Positions 54,401 to 64,000 of a DNA stretch of 64,000 nucleotides are shown in pieces (the first letter of the stretch is position 1; every line of letters starts with the position of its first letter). The DNA is from Branchiostoma floridae (lineage: Eukaryota; Chordata; Leptocardii; Amphioxiformes; Branchiostomatidae). The position numbers and the translations under genes are program-made. The DNA is taken from NCBI RefSeq assembly GCF_000003815.2, contig NC_049992.1, positions 5,034,481-5,098,480 of the forward strand. The letters are read 5' to 3'. The notes under the pieces were generated by a model. That model saw nothing but the letters and a program-made list of their open reading frames with translations. It did not search any database and was not told where the DNA came from.

Positions 54401-57400
54401 TTTTTTTTTTACCCGACCCTCTGGCGACCGGCCCTCCCCCCTCACTAAACGCCGTGCGGTCCCTTAGTGGCAGTGACTGCCAGTGAGTTTTTATTCTCTG
54501 TGTCTGGAGCACAGTATTGGAAGGCTGGGCCCAATCTTCTCCTTGCGACGCCTTTTACCTCCCCAACCGAAGGCAGTTACCCACATTTACACCTGAGTGG
54601 AGTGGATTCTGACACAGGACCTTTGGGTTTGAGGCCAAACACCGGGTGTAGACCTGTAACAGACGTTATTTCTTTCCGAAATAGGCTATTAGTTGGAACG
54701 GTTTCGTCACATTGCCTTCTCTGTATCCATGGCACGGTACGTCATGTTAAAGTTATTATAGTAATCTGGAGTCATCTGGTTCTGCTAAACGGCAATTGTC
54801 AGTTTGGGCAAACCTCATGAATGGTACGTGGCACGATATCGGTGAAGTCTTTGTTCTAGCCAAGGACGTCTGATATAACGTCAGGGACAAAGGGTGACTT
54901 ACTTTTTTGAAAAGGTTGATTCCTCTACTTCATTATTTTGCATGATAACCATGTCAGATGCCCAGCTTTATAGGAATTATCACGTGATTTTGTGACGTCA
55001 CTCAAATCTATAGAACTACCAAAAATCGTTTATTACAAGTCATCAAAAGTGGTTTTAATAATCCCCAACCACATTTGATGAGTATTTCTCTGCACTTAGA
55101 TCATACAAATACCTGTTGAATATATTTGGAACCATTTTGAAATAAATTTAGACAAATTTCCACATTGGTTACCATGGCAACGGTGAAAAATAACATTTTT
55201 TACAGGAAAGTTGCTAAACAAGCCATTGTTGGATGCTTTTGAAATTTAGCCATTATCAAGGCATGACCAATGACACCGAACGATTCATAACTAATGTAAG
55301 GGCTCTTAGAAAACATTTTAGTTAGGTAAGAAATAAATAGAACTTTTTAGTATTTTAATCCATACTACAGTGTGAATTGAAAAATACATGTATATTGTTT
55401 TTTTGCTGTGTTTCTCCTGCCAAATCTTTAAATAAATGGATTCAACTTTTTCATCTTTGGGCCAAATGAGTTGCAATTTGGCATGGAGGTAGAGATAGCA
55501 AATACCCTCAGACTTTCTTCCTCTCTTTTTAGGGTTTTTAGTCATTTTGGGCGGAAAATATATATTTTGGGCCCCTGTACCCTGGTATTACAACCTAATG
55601 ACCTGAAATTTGATACAGAGGTGCATTGGGCATTTGCTCACAGGGCACTATGAACAATTTGTGCTTACATTACTTCAAAAATGAGTTATTTGAGTTATTA
55701 CACTGAACGATTCATAAACAGTGGTAGGGTTCTTAGTGGTTAGTTTAGCTCATTGGCTAGGTGCGTAAGAAAAGTAGACATTTTTAGCAAAGAAGTCAGG
55801 AGACAGAAATCAGGACACTATTTTGACATCTTGCCACTGTCATCTTGCATTTTCCAATGCAAACGTTTATCGATGTCTTGTGCCATCATTATGTTAAAAG
55901 TCCTCAAAATGACTTTTCGTTGTGAGTTGTAAGTCTGACTCAGTTACATATGGATGATATGGAGCATAATCCTAGGTCATCTTATCTTCTTTCTGTATCA
56001 CAACAACAAGACTCACATGCCTCCTGGCATATTTACAACAACGAGGCAATCCACAGCAACGATTCTGCAAGAGGGCTGTTCATAAAAATTAGAATCATTG
56101 TAAGGGACATATCAAATGCTGATTCAATGCTAAAATCTTAGGAATACTATTTGTTTAAAATCTGAGTTTCAAAGTGGTTACACAGTAGAAGCCAGTTAAT
56201 TGCGCGTCGGATAAACGCACACTTCAGTCAATTGCACGGAATCCTTAAATTCCAAACCAGCTTTCATTCACTCCATTGTTAGTGACTTCGCTTATCTGCA
56301 CGATGAAAAGTCACCAATAATGCACGTAAATTTGTCAAACATCGTCGCCAAATGGACTGAATATGCGTGCTTAAAATTGGCATACGCGGTACAATTAGGC
56401 CGATAATTGCCTGTGTAGAAGCGCAATACCGACAACATGTATGAAATTGTTATTGGGAGCAAAAGAAAATGATATTGTGGGAAGTCGTGGGCGGGTTCTG
56501 CGCGTGTCGGCGCCATAAAGAGACGCACGTCCGCCAAAAGCCGTCAAAGCCGGCATTATGATTTGGGAGACAACTTGCTGTGCACGTGACAAACTCAATA
56601 AAATTTGTTCTCTACCAGTCCATTGTCTATTAGCTGTACATGTATTTGAGATTGCGGGGACATACTTTTGCGCGAAGGAGAAAATATTTGCAGTGGTTTA
56701 AAGTTATTGGCAGTCAGTCAGAAACCACACTGCAACTCGGGTCCTATAGACGGTAATAGCAGTCGCTTTTGGCGGTACGGTACCTTCGGGATCAGCAATG
56801 GTAAAGTGTACTTAAATATCATATGGAAGGCTCTGTTCACCGAGCAAAAAAATGAAACGGTTCATCCGTTTGGCAAGCTAAAACGGATAAATTTGTCACC
56901 ATGAACGTTCCGTTTCATTATTCTTGGTTGTGAATACAGCCATGGTTGGGTTTGGGTTGCCAGGTGATTGACATTTTAGATGTAGAACTGTCTCCTGTGT
57001 TGCAGGGGCCTATGCCACCTTCAATAATGTATCAGGTTACTCTGATCCGACCCCTATTGTAGTAAACGTGTCACCTGCCATACGACATATAAGTCATCAC
57101 GCGCAAAAAGGTTGAAATTTGCATGTGCAACAATCTGCTTGAGAAATGAAGCTTATAGAATGAAGTAAAGCCTAATATTTTACAAAACGATACACGTTAG
57201 TAATTTTCCCATGTATTTGCGTCAAATTTAATTGATTTTGAAATATTCTGAATATTTTGCAAATTAACCTATTCCAAAAGACCTAAAAATCTGGGGCTTT
57301 TCAAACCCCAAATCCAGGTAACAGATGGAAAATCATATAATGGGGTCACATTTTTCTGCCTAAGAATTTCTCATTGCACATTTGCTGGCATGTTTCAAGA

Positions 57401-57477
57401 ACTTTATTTTTGACGCGCAGATTTTTAACGCGTGCCTAGATTTGAACGCACAGAAAACCCGTTCCCGGCTTTAAGCT
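51413..57477. other. no confident gene; mixed repeats
   Basis: Contains short AAGGACGTTATAT hairpins (51748-51784, 52103-52128, 54860-54882), three tandem copies of a gggagggcctagcaa unit at 54315-54415, a CG-rich block at 53740-53830, a segment (55390-55640) homologous to 16840-17110, and a pogo-like end at 56189. Open frames of up to ~117 codons show no domain. Confidence 0.5.
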
Positions 57478-58799
57478 AGGGGCACAACCCGCCGTACGTG
57501 CAAATACGTGCCAAAACGTCGGCAATCTTTTGGTGTCCGTAAGTGGTAAGTACCGTCTCCGTACGAGCTCGTAGGGAATTCGACGGATTTGAGAGCACGC
57601 AGACACGCCGTAGAAATTTAAGTGCATGCGGAACTTTCTCTGCGTTCGGGCTGCGGATTCGCCCTACGTACGTGCCAGTACGGGCGACGCACCTGCCATG
57701 TACAGCCAATGAGCGTACAACGCACTGGCTCCGTGAGTGTATTAAAGTTTTCTCACAGTCAATTGCTGTACGGACGGTGCACGTAGAACGTGCGTGCTAC
57801 GCACGTGGTGATTGCGTGTTCCGTGCTTAATTCGCGCTTCACTTGTTCACCTGTGAATGCCGACGCACAACACACCTGCACTGTAACGAGGGAGCAGGTG
57901 CTCCGCACGTACAACGCACGTGGCAAGCACATGGTTTCTGCAGTATATAGAGCCGAGTCGACGAAAGACTGCCAACCCGTCTCCAAGATGCGTAAGAAGA
58001 CGCAGAAGAAGCCGTCATTTGCATCAGTAGCTGCTTCGACCAGAGCCGCCCAAAAGAAAGACCTTGAAAGGTCGTCCTATATATACATCCCCGAAAAAAC
58101 TTACGTTCATCGCTCTTGAACGCACTTACACCATGCGAGTAAGGAAACCGCTTATTGGTCATTTTGTACATCATGCAAAGTCTGGACGCTTTCCTTCTGT
58201 CTTCAAGTGATGTCCACTGTAGATCTGTTTTCATTTTGGTAACACTAGCATCCCTGTTGTAGTTGTTTGTACAGAATCGGGCAGCTTGGTTCTGTAACCT
58301 TTCAAGTTTATCTTTGTCTTTCTTTGTATACGGACCCCATACTGTACGTTGCAGCATATTCAAGGTTAGGTCTTACCAGTGACGTGTATGCAAGTGATTT
58401 TACCCTGGCTGGGCATGCCAACAAGTTACGTTTGATCACTCCCAATGTCTGTTTAGCCTTGGTTGTTATTTTGTTAACATGGACACCCCACTTCAGCCCA
58501 GTTGTTAACGTAACACCTAGGTATGGGTGGCTTTTCGTGGTTGCTAATGTCTGACCACAAAACTGATAAGGGGACACATTTAGTGTGCGTTTGTTCGTTA
58601 TGTGCATGATATAGCACTTATCAGGATTGAACTGCATAAGCCATTTCCTTTGCCATTCTTCCAGGGTGTTCAGATCTTTCTGAAGAAGTTGTGAGTCATT
58701 CTTTGCAGATACCTCTATATGGGTTTTCAGGAATACGTGGCGGACGTGGCCTCCACAAAAAACGTACGGACAAATTGCACGTACGGCGGGTTGTGCCCC
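57478..58799. mobile_element. inverted-repeat element with GGGGCACAACCCGCCGTACG ends, carrying a LINE fragment
   Basis: The left end GGGGCACAACCCGCCGTACG is matched by its complement ending at 58799 (~25 bp). The left half is full of acgtacg/cgcacgt palindromes and contains a small basic + frame from 57988 (MRKKTQKKPSFASVAAS) of unknown role. The right half is a minus-strand LINE fragment. The target duplication was not identified. Confidence 0.65.
58120..58722 (-). pseudogene. frameshifted CR1/jockey-like LINE C-terminal fragment
   Basis: Minus-strand reading gives the region after the RT active site: LLQKDLNTLEEWQRKWLMQF, NPDKCYIMHI, YLGVTL, then SLVRPNLEYAATYS, and in another frame WGPYTKKDKDKLERLQNQAA and RRKASRLCMMYKM. 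The change of frame near 58330 and the missing N-terminal part show a dead, truncated copy. Confidence 0.85.
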
Positions 58800-60440
58800 A
58801 GGATTTAACGATCTGTCCAGCTTGTGGGTTTGACATAAATGGGGGGACCAAAGAAAAATGCAGAAGAGCCACACTGGTCTGTCTATAGCTAGGTGTCCCT
58901 TCTTGGTAATCATTATGGAGATGTCGGTATTGTTTCCCTCAAAAGTTTTCCTCAGGCGATACGGGCATTTTGTTCGCTCATGAGAAGGCATTTCTTAATT
59001 GTGACACCAAAATATTGCATCGGTGTTTGCAAAAAATTAAATGCCGATAAATGTAATATATGTATTTGCAAAATGATTTTCCTCACAAATCTGTATTTAC
59101 TGCGTAATTAATATCACAGTTGATTTATCGTGCAGGTTTTAGGTCGTAACCACCTACTTCATACCATTTATGCATGTTGTTTAACTATTCATTAAATCCA
59201 GGCAACGTCCACATTGAAGTTTCTCCGTTTTATTCACCTCAGATAGATACAGGAAAGCAACATGATAATTGCTCTTTAAACATTTTTACACCATTCTGAC
59301 CAGCTTTATTTGACGACGTCAATGAAAGATGTTGATGAAATGTTTTGTCAACGTTTATGCACCAACAATAAATATTCTTTCATTCTGCAGGACATTTTGT
59401 CAGCTTACATGAAAACGTTCTCTATATTTTGCGTTAGAAAGCATTCTTTCCAATGCTTCATTTTTCAGTCACACCCCCTACTGTGTCTCCATTTACGATA
59501 GCCAAAAATGACAGTTTTTTTCGACCCAAGGCTTATATCATAGGCAGGAGTTACAAACGTTACCTGTAACACTGCACCTTATTTTCTTCGTAATAAAAGT
59601 TTCCCCTCGGTCGGCACTGGCAGTGCTTCCCGCCCACCCTAGTCTACTGCCACATGCATAGTTACCTCGTCATAATCAGACAATTCACGATCAGAAGCCA
59701 AAAAGATCGAACGTCAAAACAAAAGGCCGACGCTTGCCTAGCCCTGGGTCTGGGCAGGTGGAACGCCCAATAGCCGGGCTAGAGAAATAGTTAAGGTGGT
59801 ATCTCACTGCACTTGGGGCACGCTTGCGGCACTACTGGGTTCGAGATCGCAGATGTATTATTCACGAAATCTAGAGGTAACCACACCACTACTGAACCTA
59901 GAGTCGGATGCAAGTGCGACGTTTTTAACAATGTTACTTGGTGGGAAAAATTAGTGGGCCCTGAAAAATCTAGGAAATGATGTAACAAAATGTGATGATC
60001 ATCTTTAAATACAAATGCAAAAGGTTCAAAACAGCACATACCGTCTTTGAGATGACAAGTCGGGAATCGTTCGTTCTGTGTTTTTTTTTTTTTTAACCAA
60101 GAAACTGCAAGTCTGGAACTCGAGGTTATACCGACCAGCCCAGTTTGCGAGTTCGGAACCAATGCGGTTACCAAGGAAAAATGCAGAAAGACAGCTGGCG
60201 CCTGCGCCCAGACCGGTGACTGGGCAAATCTGGTGGTGTGTGTTTACATGTACAAATGAAAATCTGAACATTTGATTATCGTTTGGTCGTATTTGCCATC
60301 ATGTTACAAACAAATGTGACAAAAGAAAAATGCAAAAGAGCTGTCTATAGCTAGGTGTCCCTTCTTCGTAATTATTATGGAGATGTCAGTAATGTTTCAC
60401 ACAAAGATTTCCTCAGGCGATATGGGCGTTCTGTGCTGAA
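58800..60440. other. no gene; duplicated repeat segments
   Basis: A ~130-bp segment at 58843-58975 (gctatagctaggtgtccctt...) recurs at 60313-60425. At 59795-59920 there is a diverged copy of the start of the 9721/60441 repeat. No exon is supported. Confidence 0.5.
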
Positions 60441-62980
60441 GGTCCACTCTCACTACACTCGCGTCACGCTTGCGTCGCTTCGGGGTTCGACAACGCAGAC
60501 GTGACCCCACGGAACCTAGAGGTGACGCGAGCGAACCTAGAGGTGACACAAGCAAGCGCGACGACTTTTTGAAAGTTAAAAAATAGCGCAAGTGGTAAGA
60601 TGCCCCAACAGTAACCTAAGAGTGACCCAAGAGTGACACAATAGTGACACAATAGTGACACAACAGGTATCATGCTATCAACAGTATCAAGGTTATATTT
60701 TGCCTATTTTGCACCAAGTATCAAAAGCAAACATCCCTTTGTTACTGAAAAGCTATTTTGGATACATTTTGGATATCACTTTACAGCGGTTTTTGATTCA
60801 GTTACAGCAGTGAGATTTCCACAAAACTTAACTTGTGTCCGTATTCAGACTAACTTAAAGATATCTTTTTCTGTTTTCTTGTCCACTGAAGATCTGTTTT
60901 CTTGTCCACTGAAGACTCACTGTATGAAACACTTGAGTGCCTTAGCTCATTCTCTAATGTGGCTGGACCCAACTTAAACAAAGCTAAAACAAAAGGACTG
61001 TGGCTAGGTATATGGAAACACAGAAAAGATGAAATAGCAGGTATCCAATGGCCTTCTGTAATTAAGTCTGACTCACTTGGTGTAAATTTTGGTCATAGCA
61101 AGGAACAATTAATGAAATTAAACTGGGATGACAAGGTAAAACAAGTTAAAACAGTTCTCAATACATGGTGCCAAAGGAATCTTACTTTATTTGGGAAAAT
61201 AACCATTGTAAAGGCATTGGCAGCTGCAAAGGTAACATATGTAATGAACATTCTTCCAACACCAACAATAGTGTTAAAGGAGCTAAATGCTGCCTTTTTT
61301 AACTTTGTGTGGAGTGGAAAAAAGGACAAAATTAAACGGAAAACCCTCATTGGCAACTATGAACAGGGAGGTTTAAAAATGCTAGACATACATAGTGTGA
61401 AAGATGCTCTCTTGGCGTCTTGGGTTAAACGTCTGCTTAATGGTAAGGGTTCTTGGAGACATATCCCTTTACACTACTTATCTTCCTTAGATATAGACTT
61501 GAATTTTGTGTTTCAAATGAGTTGCATTGAAGACAAATACCTGTGTAATGTACCCCTCTTTTATAAGCAAGTTATTTATGCATGGTACAAAGCTAAAAGC
61601 AATTGTGACACAAACCAGATTATCTGGGGAAACAAGCATATTGTATCAGGGGGGAAAACACTCTTGTACCCACATTGGATTAACTCTGGTTTTGTTTATA
61701 TACAGGATATTTTACAAAATGGTACTTTTATAAGTGACAGAGAGGTGTTCCGAAAACTTACCAAGAAACATAACTGGATGTGTGAATTGCTCATTGTAAA
61801 AAGAGCCATACGTAAAAATTGTTGTATCGAAAGAGAAACGTTAGAAACACCAGCCTTAGATTTTCCAAAAACTTCTGTGATATACCGAAACCTTATGTTA
61901 CAAATATTTATAGTTCCAAACTGCCAACAGAAATGGCAGACACATTTTGATATATACTCACTTAATTGGAAGAAGATTTGGAAAATGCTAGGCACAACTT
62001 CATGTAAAGAAACACAAATAGCAGAGCTTAATTACAAACTACTTCATCAAATTTTACCATGTGGTGAGAAATTAAGCAAATGGAGAATACAAGATGAAGA
62101 TGGTCAAGTAGTTGATCCTGTATGTAAATTATGTGACAGTGGTCATGTTGACAATTATAAACATATGTTCCTGGAATGTAAAAGACTAACTAACCTGTGG
62201 AATTTGGTACATACTTCTGTACCATTTAGCCCCGGTAACCCTTATATTGATTTTGAAGAGATGATACTGGGAAAGGTAAACCAGCCAATAAACGAAAATA
62301 TCCTGAAGAAAAGAATACGAATAATATCTATAGCAAAGTGGGTTATCTTTAAAACATGGATTTTTTCTAGAAAGTGCCCACGGCCAATTTCAGGCCATAA
62401 CTTATCTAACATCTTCAATTGTGAACTCAAAAACAGGCTTCATGTTCTGTAATGTTTACTTCTATGTACAATGTACTTAAATAATGATTTTTATGCTCAT
62501 AAAAAGCAACAACAACTGTTAAACCCATAGTATGTAAACTATAGTTCTAGTCCAGTCTAGATCTACTGTGTTATAACATACTGTAAACTATACTTTGTTA
62601 TGAAAGAAAAAGTTCCGAATGTTAAAAGTAACTTGTTGTTTTTGATAACCATCTACATGTATCATAATTATTCCATGACAATTGTGGCAATCATGTGGTG
62701 TATATTGGTTATACATAATAGCCTGTATAAGTACATGAGAGAAATGCTTATATAGACAATGATACTTCTTCCATGCGTATTACCTATTGTGTATTTCACT
62801 AATACTTCAAATTACTCCATGTACAATAGTAGCTTAGATACTCTGTTGTTGACAAATGTATTATTTGTTTTTACTAATAAAGCCTTGAAAAAAAAATTAA
62901 AAAAAAACTTAAAGATATCTTTTGCTTTATTTGATTGGAAATAGGTCAGAATTCTATACTTGTAAACACCAAATAAGTAA
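60441..62980. repeat. interspersed repeat copy B, split by a LINE
   Basis: 60441-60869 and 62906-62980 together match copy A (9721-10233). The interruption is the L1-like element. Confidence 0.85.
60870..62905 (+). mobile_element. 5'-truncated L1/Tx1-like LINE with 18-bp target-site duplication
   Basis: The frame to 62452 (516 codons from 60902) encodes the part downstream of the RT core: LGVNFGHSKEQ, GKITIVKALAAAKVTYVMNI, NFVWSGKKDKIKRKTLI, GGLKMLDI, and a C-terminal Cys/His knuckle (CKLCDSGH, then H and C in YKHMFLEC). The RT active site is missing. The 3' end has AATAAA (62876-62881) and an A-rich tail. The direct repeat aacttaaagatatctttt flanks it (60852-60869 and 62906-62923). A 22-bp tandem duplication (ctgttttcttgtccactgaa) marks the 5' junction. 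Confidence 0.93.
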
Positions 62981-64000
62981 GTCGGAATTACGTCAGATAC
63001 CATCAACAACAAATGATGACTGATGATACAAACGACTGAATGACCATAAACAGATGAAAATCGCCATTAGAAAAATGGCCGTTGCCATGGCAACCGGTGA
63101 ACAGCACTTTACCCAAAACTTAGCCATTTTTGTATGTATGGACCAATGCCCTACTACTACCCCAAATGTTGAGAAAAATCAACATTTTGACTCGGCCACA
63201 TGGATTAGTTTATAGACAGTCTCTTGGATTACCCATGATGCATTGCGATATTCGCAGAAATTTGATAAAAAGTCCGTTGGGTGTAATTATTGAAATACTC
63301 GTAACTCCTGCTGGAATTGACGGATTTTGTTGCTTTAAAGCCCAAAATGCAGGTAAAGATGTGGCAAATCACGAAAACGTATCAAACAAGGCCCTATAGG
63401 CAGGCTGAATAAATGCCTGGTTTTGGAAAGTAAACAATGTAATTTTTACGCCAAAATTACCCCAAAAATCAGCCTTTAAAGATTCATAACTTCCTAAAGA
63501 TGCTAAATACCGACAAAAAACTTAATACTTTGTAATTCTTGTGGTATTTTTCACATGTAAACCAATTTTCATTGGAAATTATTGAATGTTTTACATATTT
63601 ATCTCGTCCTTTTCAATAAATGACCAAACGGCCAGGTCAATTTGGATGACGTCACTTGGTCACGTGATTACAGTAGGAAAGCTGTGCATGACAACTGGTT
63701 ATCGTGGCTTAAAATAAACTTTGGTTCCTACTAATACAAAAAAATCCATGATAGCACTTGTCCCTCTCGGTGGTACCAAAAACCCCTCTGGCCCATGGAC
63801 TATATGGAGGAAGGACTTATGTACGGGCTTAGGTAAATAGATTACGTGCCTCATGGGCTTGGTCATTTACAAGAATCGTTTATAAACGATTGTTAACAAA
63901 TGGAACTGACATATGACAAGGGACACGGGCTTTTTGTGCCACTCGCCTTCTCTACTTAGTCTAGAGATCTGCTACAGTAGGTCCGCCAAAACATTTACCA
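62981..64000. other. no gene seen
   Basis: Sequence resembling other intergenic repeats (ccatggcaaccggtg near 63087, also seen inverted at 55170; tgacgtcac near 63650, also near 54993). No splice-bounded frame. Confidence 0.5.

Noticed and set aside
57007-57115. Exon-like + strand frame after a good acceptor (ttgcag), reading AYATFNNVSGYSDPTPIVV
   Set aside because: No matching upstream exon or domain was found; it may be chance or a repeat end.

Overview
The window is eukaryotic genomic DNA. Its genes are split into short exons with GT-AG (and two GC-AG) introns, about half of it is repeats, and there is an assembly gap of Ns at 50391-51385. The gene content points to a cephalochordate (amphioxus, Branchiostoma): EGF, C-type lectin, F-type lectin, pentraxin and kringle modules shuffled on phase-1 exons, CR1-like and L1/Tx1-like retrotransposons, and many miniature inverted-repeat elements. 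The assignment comes from gene style and content, not from a database match.

Left part (1-26.1 kb): two paralogous lectin genes lie tail to tail. Gene 1 (+, 114-5464, 5' end outside the window) encodes a stalk, four EGF modules and a C-type lectin domain. Gene 2 (-, 26080-8762) can be rebuilt from 16 exons whose phases all agree and whose lengths add up to 957 codons plus a stop. It predicts a type II single-pass membrane protein: a tyrosine-rich cytoplasmic tail, a transmembrane segment, a stalk, four EGF modules, an F-type lectin, a fifth EGF, a pentraxin domain, a kringle and a C-type lectin. Three unrelated carbohydrate or ligand-binding folds on one membrane polypeptide make it the most notable object here, a candidate lineage-specific recognition receptor. 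Its introns hold repeats, relic EGF exons and an insertion of a 5'-truncated CR1-like LINE with an intact reverse transcriptase (23.5-25.7 kb).

Middle (26.1-38.7 kb): a ~90-bp satellite array (27.2-28.5 kb), a terminal-inverted-repeat element with a nested LINE tail (29.4-30.8 kb), a degenerate tandem array with a MITE inside one unit (31.2-32.7 kb), and an intronless leucine-rich-repeat transmembrane receptor (+, 33093-35435) with an ITAM-like tail, followed by a relic copy of that tail.

Right part (38.7-64 kb): a secreted DOPA 4,5-dioxygenase-like gene (-, 3 exons, 41022-38769) whose last intron ends in a 19-bp minisatellite, then a complete five-exon dimethylarginine dimethylaminohydrolase gene (-, 47555-42660, 284 aa). 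Beyond 48 kb I find no confident host gene, only one candidate exon (50233-50319). That stretch is a mosaic of inverted-repeat elements, a fragmentary LINE nested in a DNA element (57.5-58.8 kb) and a 5'-truncated L1-like LINE with a clear target-site duplication (60.9-62.9 kb). The genes do not form a pathway. The two lectin genes and the LRR receptor are plausible surface recognition molecules, while DDAH and the dioxygenase are enzymes.
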